Source: Cylindrodendrum hubeiense (lineage: Eukaryota; Ascomycota; Sordariomycetes; Hypocreales; Nectriaceae). Taken from it: 55,893 bases of DNA. The notes beneath the pieces are model-generated. The model saw only the letters and a program-made list of their open reading frames with translations. It ran no database searches and was not told where the DNA came from. A program made the position numbers and the translations under genes. The stretch lies in NCBI GenBank assembly GCA_014621425.1, contig JAANBB010000267.1, positions 1 through 55,893 of the forward strand, written 5' to 3'. Position 1 is the first letter of the stretch. Each line of letters begins with the position of its first letter. Below, in pieces: positions 11,521 to 21,348 of this stretch.

Positions 11521-13080
11521 TTAGGGGTAGGCAGCAGCCTCAATTCCTTTTCCTTTGATATCAGTCGATTTGAGGAGCTCTCGCAAGCTTCCCTCAGCAC
11601 GACCCTTGGGGGTGTGTGATGAATCCGAGGGGCGCCAGGTAATCCAACTGCTCAGTGTCGAGATTATGCTGTTCCTGGGAGTTGAAGAGTCCACGGGGGA
11701 CATGGATCCATGAACAACAGGTTGGGCAGGTCCTTGGGGCGAAACTAGTTTCCTCTTGGTAGGTGTACTGCGATGCTCCTTCTGCGGTGGTTCAGGGGCA
11801 GTGCGAATCTCCAGCTGACTGCTCGATGTCCGAGGATGAGCTGGTTCACTCACGAGACCAATGGCCGAGTTTCTAGGAGAAGTCGTGTCACTAAGGACTA
11901 GGCTCTGCCGGGAGCCATCGATGAGAGCCAGGGAGCCAGACCTCCTTGCACGTGGAATCCTAGGGGGAGATTCTTCCGCTCGAGATGGATTGGCCTCGGA
12001 GCCACTCTGGGAGGACTTCGATGATCCATTCCTTGATCCCTTTCGGGTGGCCCTGCCGCGGACTTCCTCGGCAATCTCAGCGGCGGATTTCTTCTTGGAC
12101 TTGTCCTCGTCAGAAGACCGGCTGGAGGACATGATGGTTTCGAGGGTTCCCATGGCCCGGCTGTTCCTCCTCACGCCCATTGGCCTCCTTCTCTGACGCC
12201 TCATGTTCCTCTCGTCATCAGAAGAGACAACCTGGAGTGTGGGTCCCTGGGAATCCTGGGTCTGAGTGTCTTCTGCCAGGAACGATGAACCTGAGCCGTG
12301 AGGCGCATAGTGGACCTCGTACTGGTTGCTAAGTGAGTACCGGGACTTTGCACATATCTCAGCGATCCGATCAAGATCGGCATTGATGTCAGTGCCGGGA
12401 TTCTCATCTTCTATGTGAGCCATGAAACTCTTGAAGCGAAAAGCATCAACTGGTGGGAGTTTGGCCTCCTCGGGTCCGTCGAGTCGTTTCTTGGCGCGAG
12501 TCCGAGCCATGGTCCCCAGCATTCCATTCCTGGCGGGAGTAAGGCTAGCAGTAAATGGAAGCACACGCCTCACAATAGCAGCCGGTCCTCCACTGTCTGA
12601 TACAGCTGTACGAGCGCCTCCTCCGTTGACAATAATCACTCCACGGTCGGTGCTTATAGGACGGGTCGGTAGGGGCGAATAGTAGCTGCGGACTATGACA
12701 GGTTGAGAGTAAGTGCTGTTCTGGGCACCGGTAGATTTTGCGTATCGATGGCGACTAGGGAAGTTGTGGTTGAACTCGCGTAGGGCCGAGGTGCGATGCT
12801 GGGCCGTCGAATCATCCACAGGGATAGGCTTGCCCTCTGCAGTGGAGGGGACGAGACTTGTCGACGAGGTATTCGACTGGAAGAGCGGCGGGAAGGAGAA
12901 GGGGAGGGAGTGTCGACGAGACTTGGCAGTGCCTGGGGCAGACGAGGTAGAGGCGGTGTTGGAGGCGGCAGTAGAGGCGGCAGTGGAGGCGGCAGTGGAG
13001 GCAAGGGGGTGAGGGCGGTGGTAGGGAGAAGGAGGAGGCTGAGGAGGTTGAGATGGAGGCTGGACAGTAGAAGGCGTCAT
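11521..13080 (-). CDS. Conserved-looking hypothetical Ser/Pro/Arg-rich protein
   Basis: Single exon, 519 aa, with an ATG at 13078-13080. I do not recognise the family. The first 50 residues are Pro/Gln-rich with tandem ASTA repeats. Basic Ser-rich patches follow (KSRRHSLPFSF, RVLPFTASLTPARNGMLG). A better-structured segment around residues 208-260 contains DAFRFKSFMAHIEDENPGTD and a predicted helix (INADLDRIAEICAKSRYSLS). The C-terminal half is disordered, with many SP/TP sites and basic clusters that could be phosphorylated or act in nuclear targeting. There is no transmembrane segment or signal peptide. The coherent reading frame, its composition unlike the non-coding frames, and a TATA-like block upstream support a real gene. 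Confidence 0.75.
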   Translation of the reverse strand: MTPSTVQPPSQPPQPPPSPYHRPHPLASTAASTAASTAASNTASTSSAPGTAKSRRHSLPFSFPPLFQSNTSSTSLVPSTAEGKPIPVDDSTAQHRTSALREFNHNFPSRHRYAKSTGAQNSTYSQPVIVRSYYSPLPTRPISTDRGVIIVNGGGARTAVSDSGGPAAIVRRVLPFTASLTPARNGMLGTMARTRAKKRLDGPEEAKLPPVDAFRFKSFMAHIEDENPGTDINADLDRIAEICAKSRYSLSNQYEVHYAPHGSGSSFLAEDTQTQDSQGPTLQVVSSDDERNMRRQRRRPMGVRRNSRAMGTLETIMSSSRSSDEDKSKKKSAAEIAEEVRGRATRKGSRNGSSKSSQSGSEANPSRAEESPPRIPRARRSGSLALIDGSRQSLVLSDTTSPRNSAIGLVSEPAHPRTSSSQLEIRTAPEPPQKEHRSTPTKRKLVSPQGPAQPVVHGSMSPVDSSTPRNSIISTLSSWITWRPSDSSHTPKGRAEGSLRELLKSTDIKGKGIEAAAYP

Positions 13081-13111
13081 GGCGGAAGTGTCAACGGCCG
13101 GCCTGGTGGAG

Positions 13112-13133
13112 CAGGTATATATAGATATATATA
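13112..13133 (-). promoter_or_regulatory. TATA-rich near-palindrome upstream of the Ser/Pro-rich gene
   Basis: The run TATATATAGATATATATA lies 32-53 bp upstream of the minus-strand ATG at 13080. It is nearly symmetric and stands out from the GC-rich surroundings. It could be a TATA box or a simple AT slippage repeat. If it is the TATA box, transcription would start almost at the ATG, so its role is uncertain. Confidence 0.35.
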
Positions 13134-13502
13134 AGTGGCGGCGCGGCAGTAGCTCAGTGGAGCATTGAGGTTGAGACGCGGCACAGGTTACACGTCAAGA
13201 TGTCGTATAAGGGCAAGGGCGTGCGTCGGAGGTGATGATCTGGCAGTAGTGGCAGTTCGTTGTTGTGGTTGACCGATGGGCCGTCCTGTAGGGCATGCAG
13301 CAGGATAGCAGATGTCGTCGACTGAGTGGTGGGCGGCAAGGGAGAGTGGAAGCGGAAGGTGAAGGAAGGGGGAGTGGGGAGAGCGAGAGCGGCCAGAACC
13401 AGTCAGGACATGCTGGCCAGCAGCTGGATGAGGGAGCGAGGGAGGGAGCGAGGGAGTGTTTCGCGGTCGACGTCGACGTCGACGTCTTGGTCGCTGTTTG
13501 TC

Positions 13503-13530
13503 GTCCAGGCGTCCAGGCGTCCAGGCGTCT
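13503..13530. repeat. 8-bp minisatellite, about 3.5 copies
   Basis: The unit GTCCAGGC is repeated head to tail, ending in GTCT. It lies 20 bp downstream of a hexamer GTCGAC array in the promoter-side region of the Ser/Pro-rich gene. Ordinary replication-slippage sequence. Confidence 0.9.
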
Positions 13531-14796
13531 GGTCTGCGATGCGATGCGCTGCCACGACGCGGTGGTGGAGACGATGGGATGCAGGATGCAAAAAAACGGT
13601 GGGCGAAGGAGAGATAGGTACCTTAGGTACAAGGTACAAGGTACGCAGACGCAGTACTCCGGGCTGCAGCGTGCTCTGGCAGGTAGGTCCGTGGTGCAGG
13701 CAGGTACGACACGGATGTACGGAGTACACTGTCTCGCTCACGGGCAGGAGCAAGTGACAAGGGACGAAGGGCAAGCACGTCCACGGTCGAGGTCTGGGTC
13801 GAGGTCGAGGTCGAGCTCAACGCCGAGGAAGGAGACGGGGGGTGGGTCTGTTCCGGGGGGTCGTTGGCGGCGGCAGGTGAGACACAACGACGACGGACGG
13901 AAGCAGAGCGGAGCGGTTTTAGAGAGAGCGAGATCAGAACGAGATCAGAGCGAGATCAGAGGGCAGAGGGAAAGGGGGGGCGCGAAGACACAGGGCAACG
14001 TGGGGGCCTTGGATTTGATTCCTCCTCTGCACTTTGCTTTGCTGTCTGCTGCGGTGCTCTCTCTCCTGCTGCTGCTGAAAAGAAAACCCTGAACGATGAA
14101 TGGGGAACAACTGCGAAGCGACCAGAGACGAGAGACGCGAGATGCACGAGTGTCGTGGCTGTCGTCCAGAGGGTGATGCCCCGTCCCTCCCGGCCCCGCG
14201 CCGCTCGTGATTGGGCCCACGCTTGAATAGTCCCTCCCAGAGATGCACCACACACCACCACTAACCACCACCACTAACTACCACCCCCGACCGCTCACAG
14301 CTTTAACCTCCAACCAAAAACCTACCCTACGCACCAGAGTTGCCATTGGCGAAAAGAGAGGCCAAAAAGTACTTTGTACGACCGGCTCGGTGTGATGTGG
14401 CTCAAATCACTGCTCCCCTTTTCTTTTCGCCCCTTGCTTTTTTGGGGGGGCGTCTTTTACCATGGGCAAAATGCTGTCAAGCTCGACTCGCTTGTGAAAG
14501 TGAGATAATTCTCGTCGACAGCCCCCGCACCAGAGAGGATCAACGAACATGTCCCCAGCAGCTAGTAAATGAGAACTGACCGACCCTCCATCTGTTCCAA
14601 TTGCCGCTCTGGCTGCGCATTCGGGGGAGCGAACCTACACTGGCCAAGATCCCCCTTTGCCCACAACCTGCCGCCTGGGTCTTCTCCAATTGGCCTAAAC
14701 TCTCCCCAGTGACAACACATCCATCGACCGTCCCTGTCCTGTACCTTTTCCTGCTTAAATGGGTGCATACCTTACACAGTACCGTACATGGCGAGC

Positions 14797-14843
14797 AATC
14801 CTGTAATCCTGCAATCCTGCACTCCTGCACTCCTGCAATCTGC
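14797..14843. repeat. 8-bp minisatellite, five to six copies
   Basis: Units of AATCCTGC or ACTCCTGC run head to tail in intergenic DNA, with the first unit as AATCCTGT and the last one degenerate. No coding role is seen. Confidence 0.9.
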
Positions 14844-15730
14844 TAGTCCGTCTCAACCACACAAACGCGGGGGTTCAATGTTCATCGCCCGGCGCCTCCA
14901 CCGCCCTCCACACATGATGATTGGCAACTCTGGCATACGGCCATATCTCCCCGCCACGCACGGCGGGCGGCATCAGATAAACAAACACCTCTGCACACCG
15001 CACGTATGTCGACATATCCAGTGACCAACAGGCTAAGCTGGATTGATTTCCTGTCAATGCACTGTACGTCCAGCTTGCCCTGCATGTTCATCCCCTTGCC
15101 CTGCGACCCCGTCACGTCGCAGCTAGCCGAACATCATCATGTCGTTGACAGCATGTCCGGTGGCCTCTGATTCCCGGGCTACAAGCGGCCATCTCTACAG
15201 GCATATTCCTGTCGCCTTGCCGCTCGGATATGTCTTGTTTTTCTTCTTTGTGCCCGTGGCGCTGCTGCATGCAGCGCAGCGTGGTGGCACCCGTCGTGTC
15301 ATTGCCAACTCAGTCTACAGGGTCACACCCGGCTTTACTGGCTACTCACTTATCGCCTGAACTTCTTCCACACTTCTTCACACGGGGCCATATTTGGCAG
15401 GCCGTATGTGACAAAGACACCTCGGCTCGAAACCCATTGTTCGCGAATTTCCATGATCCATGATATTAAACCTTGTCTTCCAATAAGAATGTGACTGTGT
15501 CCGCCTCGGTACGCCTGTGTGTGCCAAACATACATGACTTCAGCCACACGTGATGGTATCCGCTACTGCCCCTCCAATTGTCTTTCGGTCTTCGATTCAA
15601 TTCTTGGACGCGTCTCGCCAGTAAAAAACCACTGTAACCCTCGACTCACTCCCTCACCTTGATCCTTCGATATGACCATCTATTCCTTTATGTATCCCTT
15701 CATGTATTCCTCCACAATGCGTGTGTCCCT

Positions 15731-16194
15731 TTAGGCCGTTGTCTGGACAATAGTGCCATAGCTCTGTCCACCCGTCTGAACGTGGTCAGAGTACACGCCC
15801 GGTGCCGGCCCTGTAGCAAAGCGGCCCTCGCGAGCCTGCTCCCGCCGGTCATAGTACACATACTCGAGGTAGAAGGCGTGGATGTGACCCGGCAAATAAC
15901 CCAGGAGCGTCAGGCAAATGTTGATGAAGAGGTCTGCGCACAACGTGTCAGCCAGCTGGCTCCCTCCGGCCGCAGCCACTCAAAAATGATTCCCCTCCAA
16001 GGAAAATAGACGTCAAACTTACCCATGCCGCATCCTGCGACGGCCCAGACTCCGATGGGAGGGACTAGAGAAGATCAGTTAACCATGCGTGGCCCGTACC
16101 CCGCGCCAGGTCCTCGCTATGACTCCGGGGTTGGGAGGGGTGACGTACACAGAATCGTGATGACGACGAGAAGGACGGCTGAGACGACACCCAT
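15731..16194 (-). CDS. PMP3: PMP3/UPF0057 plasma membrane proteolipid with C-terminal extension
   Basis: Three exons on the minus strand (16194-16149, 16064-16023, 15933-15731) give 96 aa. The introns are 84 and 89 nt, and two codons are split by splicing (Phe16 and Asp30). The product starts MGVVSAVLLVVITILFPPIG and has the family signature of two hydrophobic helices joined by VWAVAGCGMD, then LLGYLPGHIHAFYLEYVYY. This is the stress-induced Pmp3/RCI2 family, small plasma membrane proteins that affect membrane potential and salt tolerance. The usual member is about 55 aa. Here a hydrophilic tail of about 40 residues follows (DRREQAREGRFATGPAPGVY and onward), as in some filamentous-fungal paralogues. 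Splice phases, motif order and length all agree. Confidence 0.93.
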
Positions 16195-16620
16195 TTTGGC
16201 GGCTGATGCGTGGCTGCGCTGCGATTGAGCGATGGTATGCGGTACGCGTGCGCGTGTGTGTTGATCGATCAGATCAGACGTGAGTGAGCTGTTGTGTGCT
16301 GTTGTGTGCTGTAAGCGGGGTTGTGATCGTTTGTAAACGTGCACCGTCTCGACCGAGTAAAATGACGAAGATCTTGCAGGAGGAAGAATGGCGAAAGGTA
16401 ACTCAGGACAGAGGGTTATCATATATTCCTACTTAATCACAAACGTCCAAGCCTCTCTCCGCCGCGTAACGTAACGTGATGGCGTTCCAGAGCAAGACCT
16501 TGGCTGCTGCCTCAGGGTCGTGACGTGGTGGCAGGTCAATGACGTAGGCCATTGACGAGCCGCCCGCAAGCACGTGAGCTGCCTGATGCCCACCTTTACT
16601 CTGCTGGGCTCCTGTTTTCT

Positions 16621-16647
16621 TGGCCCCAATGGCCCCAATGGCCCCAA
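16621..16647. repeat. 9-bp unit TGGCCCCAA, three tandem copies
   Basis: Three perfect head-to-tail copies lie about 430 bp upstream of the PMP3-type start on the minus strand. They could be a repeated binding site (the reverse complement is TTGGGGCCA) or simple slippage; nothing else distinguishes the two. Confidence 0.85.
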
Positions 16648-17836
16648 TCCTCCTAAATTTAGCTGGCGGCTGGAGACTCTTCCGCCAAAGTCAATTGGCA
16701 TCGTAGTTCAAAGTTTAAGTTATCCCGAATAAAGTGAAGGGAAACAAAAACAAACACTGTGCCGAACTACATCGTTCCACCAACTGTTCAATCACCTCGA
16801 CATCAGATTGTGTGTCTCCAATTGTTCAAATCGGAGGTTTCTTCTCCCCCACAAGCCAAGCACAACACGAGACTGGCCTCGTCACGGTGCGTCTGGAGGG
16901 TGCAACCGTTGCCTAGCCATCTCCTCGTGTGAGGCGAAAATAGTGAATTCCTGTTGGGGGCGCTATCGCCGTAGCACTTGAACTACCCCGATGCATTCCA
17001 CTCCGATCTCGCTCTGCTCAACCGTGCTGGTTCCATTTCATGCTTCCCTACCTACCTAGTATATATCGAGGACATAAACGCATAATGTAGACTGTCTCGT
17101 GAGAATGTGCAGGCATGCGGTCTTCCGAGACAGCATATGTGCTCGCATACGAATAAACTGTTATTGAATATCGGCGCCTAAAAATAGACACTGGGAGGAG
17201 AACTTGCCTTGTACGTACTATCCGTCCCGAGACATAATATAAATCCCTGTAAGAGGAACAATATGGGAAAGTTCTCGGTATAGGAGCTTGCTCATGGGGC
17301 GCTTGCCCTGCAGCTCAACACATCGCAAGCACGGGCTTTCTATGCACTAATACGAACAATTGAATGTAATCTAGTTGGTTGGGAACAAGGGAAAGCTCAT
17401 CGGGCCTCGTGGCCCTACACAGGGTTCCCGGTTCTCAACAGGGGAATAGCACGCATCGTCAAATGTCAGTACCCTGCAGCTACAGCAAGGCATTTCGAGT
17501 GTAAGTTTTACGAATGCAAGCCGCTGACGAGTGGCCGTAGACAGTGAGTGAGACCGCCTGAGCCGAACATAATACAGGGCGCTTCATATCTACAATTGGG
17601 TTTGGGCAACCATCGTCTGAAAGAATGCAGCTTTTGGCACCAGGCAAGGATGGTTGGTTCCAACCTGTCGGATGAGATCCGTGTGTATCTTTACCTTCCC
17701 GCTTCCGTGCCAGCAGCGGGAGGGATCCCAGAAACCTTTCCAGCGGCCGTGGCCCTAGGGGGAGTGTGGGTGGGTGAGGATGCGCTGCACTGAATCGGCC
17801 AGTCTTAGCCCGTGTCACGATCTGGATACCGAGCGG

Positions 17837-17862
17837 CCCGCTGCTGGCTCTACCGGTTGAGC
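17837..17862 (-). other. tRNA D-arm / Pol III A-box-like element
   Basis: On the minus strand GGCTCAACCGGTAGAGCC forms a perfect D-arm-like hairpin and matches the Pol III A-box pattern TRGYNNARNNG. No acceptor-stem pairing, anticodon arm or clear B-box follows within 80 nt, so it is not a complete tRNA. It could be a decayed tRNA-derived SINE head or a chance hairpin. Confidence 0.25.
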
Positions 17863-20800
17863 CAAGCAGGCGGTTGGAACGGTGGTCCCGTTCGCGATAT
17901 CGCTTGCATATTCGCTGTTGCGGCTGCAGGCTGCCCTGTCTCCTACGCGGCACACGAGGTTTTATCCTCGACTGGTTGCATTGCCACAACCTGGGGAACT
18001 CACAAAGAGACCAAAAGCAAAAGAAGATGAGGGGCGACGCCGGCCGGCGTGTTCTGGAAGCTTGGCCCCGGCCGTCGCGGCCTTGGAGAGTACCATCCCG
18101 ACTCCGAACTAGAACCCCTGAGCAAGTAGGGCCATCAGCGGTCGAATCGGGGGTTCATGATTGCCGTCTGTCCGAAGAAGAAGCGCGAGGCTCATGGTAA
18201 GCGAGAAGGGATGAATGACTCGGCTGGTTGACAGGAGGGGTTATCCATGGCGACGCAGGGTGAGCGTTGATAAAAGGGGACGCCGCTCAGAACCTATTTC
18301 TGGACGTACTACGGAGGAGCATTTCAAAAGTCTTGTCCCAAAACCAAGCCACACATTGCTTTTTATCACACAAGGTACACTAAATACAACCTGAAAGGCC
18401 AGCCCGCTATAGCAGGCTCTGTATTATAGCGCTTTTAGGCGAGAAGCCATTTCTTCATCTGGCCTATGATCACTGAAGATACAGGGAGCTTAGTGCTGGG
18501 TGGTCTGCAGCTCCTTTGCTTGTTGTGTACCACAAGGTACCTTGCAAGGATCAAAGGATGAGGCGTCATTAGGTCGGGACAAAACTTTTGAAATGCTCCT
18601 CCGTATGTATCTCGAATATAAGATAGGTCAAAATGTCTTGCCTGCTGTTTGAAGGCGGCTGTGATGGAGGACCGTAAAGGAGGGGGTAGCGACATCATTG
18701 TGGACTGATGCTGTCGGAGCGAGATGACACCTCGCCCAAGTCGGCAAGTCGAGTCTCCGCAAGGGTGGGACTCATCTGCAAGGCCAACCTTTGACATTTC
18801 TGCCCCATTTTGGTGTCCCAGTACATAGTACAGCATTTGCGTACGAATACGTGCCTGGGGAGACGCAATGGAGAGTGTGGTTTGTTGCCTTGGGCAAGGC
18901 GGCTCAATACCTCAAGCCCTGCACGTGGTGAACAAGGAAATGGCTTCTTTTCTGGGGTGGCCGACCCAACAAACGGGGGGTGAGCGCCAATGGGTTATCA
19001 CAAGGCTTGGAACTCGCTGTGAACAGTCCGGGCGAGGCTGTTGTCGTTGTCCGCCTTGTCCCTCACCAGGTGTGTCATTGTCGAGGCAGCGTTGATGCGT
19101 ACAGTACATCGACACCATATCAGTTACTGTACGGATATGGCCTGGATGATTTGGATCCTAACCCGACATCCCTTGTTATCCTCGGTGTGAGTGCGACCCA
19201 GGGATGTAGGGGGCGAGCGGCCAGTTTGTCCCCTCGTTCCTTATTCACACGGCATGACACTGTACAGAAACAGGAGAGGGGCTTGGCTTTGGATGTGTGT
19301 GTGTTGTCTGTCTTGTCTTCGATGTGGGTGTGCGTGTGGGTGGTCCCGTTTGGGGCTGCGCGGGTACGGCGCAAACATACACGACTCACTGATTGGTAAT
19401 CTAGCCGTCGAGGACATGAATGGACGGGTAAAATAGGTACGTCGGTAGGCACATTGGCCGGATATTCGTTCGCTGCTCCGTATCGATATTCCCCGGAAGC
19501 CGTGGAAAGAGGCCGCCGGGAGTTAATCGCCATGCCCGGGTCGTTGTTGAGACTATGTACTATGATCGGAGAGTGATGTGAAGGTGTGCGTCTGTGTGCA
19601 TATGCAGGCGTTTGTGTGCGCTGTGTGTGGCACGACGAGCCATCTATCTCGCTCCTTTCGACGCTCAACAACGTGCGAGAGAGTTGGGCGGGTGACTCCG
19701 ACTCCAGGCTCTGCTCTTGTCGCCGTCGCTGTTGCGTCGCCTGAAGCGGTTGCGCCCTCGGTGGTGAATTGTGACAAGCACGATTCGTCTCTTCTCCCAT
19801 GGCACCCTCCACCTGAACCAGTCGCCCGTGCACATTTCCAGGCCAGACCAGGGAGCAGGGAGGAGAGAGCAAATGGGACAATCTCACCTCATCTCGCCTC
19901 GTGGTGTTTGTAATTGATACACGTACTGTCTTGGAGGACGTATTCGTCCATTACTGAGGTCATTGACGACGACCATGGCTGATTGATCGAGTCAGTTACG
20001 TGCGGTGCTGAGCGAGATGTGAGATGCGAGATGTGTGGTGTCACTGTTGACATGTTGGGCAAGGCAGTACCTAGGAATTAGGTCTTCACTGGGACGACCC
20101 TGGCTCTAAGCCCCAGCCGGCTAGGGGATGGAAGGAAGGATCGCACGTTGCCCCCGGAAGGAAGCAATTGAGATCAGGGGTGGTACTTGTGGATACACCA
20201 ATTTCGCCTCGTGGCCGAGGTACCGGGCCAAGGTTGCCCGCCCCCCATCTCCATCCAAGCGGTCCGTCAGCACGCTGGAGGGCCGGTGCCCGCCCGCCTA
20301 AAAACGCCTGGGCCCTCGTAGTGCTCCACTGGAAGCCCAGGGGCAGGGCGGCGTGGGTGACCTGGGCGTCGGGTCACAGGGGCCCTGGGCGGTTTGGGAC
20401 TTGTCCCCCGCTCCCCGAAAAGGACGATGGGGACCGCTCTAGCGGGCTCTGCATCCCTCGGCATGCGCTGCACACCCGCTGCACACCCACTGCACACGTC
20501 CTGTAGCCGCTGAAGGAAGCGCCGGGCAGCCAGCACAACCACGGTGAAGGAAAAAAGACCCTCCCCACAATCCCCGGAATACGACCGCAGCGTCTCTTCT
20601 CTCGCTCTCATCCTCTCCTATTCGTCTTCCTCGCCGCTTCTCCTTCGTCTGTTCGACACCTCGAATATTCATCGTTTGAGGGTAATTCCTGGCAGAGGAC
20701 GCGACCCCTCCAAAAATATTTACCGCCTGTCGCTATTCACCTAAATTAGGTACCTACCCACTGCCATTTTCCCCCTATCCCGCTTTTCCCCACCAAGTTA

Positions 20801-21348
20801 GCGGTACCGGTGTCCCTAGGTCTCGCAGGTACATGCCCCGGCTCAGAACAGCACTGTACGCTCCAGGACGTAGCGCTGCCGTCGAGCCAGCGACGCAACA
20901 GAGCACAGCACAGCACAAACCTGGGTAAGGTACCTAGGCCGACTTCACAGTAAGCCTGCTCTGCAGAGGTACCCTCGCAGGCCAACGCCGCGGCCCTTTT
21001 TTTCCGTCTGTTTCGGCACGGTGCAACTGGAGAACTGGAGACGGTCTCTCTGCCTTTGCCTCTCCTGAAGCTTTCCACTGGCCACTTCCGACTCCCGCCC
21101 AACTTTAACCACGCCCTCACCTCCCTCACCTCACCTCACCCAGCGCATCGCGACTTGGCCGGGCCACGGGCTAGTTGCAGACCTCTTACTTCTTTTCCCA
21201 CTCTCGCACTTCGCCGAGCATTTCGTCTCGACGACCACCACGCGATCCCTCCGTCGTCGCCCCATCGTCGCCGTCGCTGTCCACCCGCGTCCGCCTCTCC
21301 TCTGCGTCCTTCGCCCTTGGTCCTCGTCCGACCGAACCCTCCGCAGCC

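Larger units (their letters stand above)
13081..15730. other. Intergenic region with several short tandem repeats
   Basis: No gene is supported. The stretch upstream of 13080 is the promoter side of the Ser/Pro-rich gene. It carries short arrays: GTCGAC units at 13466-13486, GTCCAGGC units at 13503-13530, GGTAC-rich sequence at 13616-13650, GTCGAG-type repeats at 13780-13815, and an 8-bp array at 14797-14843. Long open frames here (up to 265 codons at 13295-14092) are Arg/Gly-rich and follow the repeat composition. The region close to 15730 should be the 3' untranslated part of the PMP3-type gene. Confidence 0.5.
16195..21348. other. 5-kb intergenic region without a supportable gene
   Basis: The left end is the promoter side of PMP3, with an 11-bp TGTGTGCTGT duplication near 16290 and a TGGCCCCAA 9-bp triplicate at 16621-16647. 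The right end is the promoter and leader of the NRP1-like gene, GC-rich with GGTACCTA motifs at 20750 and 20930 and pyrimidine-rich from 21120. In between, open frames up to 255 codons (19120-19887, minus) have no domain and a shuffled look. A tRNA-like A-box lies near 17840. A lineage-specific or non-coding gene could be hidden here. Confidence 0.45.

Noticed and set aside
13295..14092. 265-codon plus-strand open frame
   Set aside because: Arg/Gly/Ser-rich translation of short tandem repeats in the promoter-side region of the neighbouring gene.
17821..17880. Complete tRNA gene
   Set aside because: The D-arm is perfect but there is no acceptor-stem complement, no 5-bp anticodon stem and no B-box, so a tRNA is not called.
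19120..19887. 255-codon minus-strand open frame
   Set aside because: Translation contains simple THTHTH and Arg-rich runs and no recognisable fold; located in a gene-free region without splice or promoter support.
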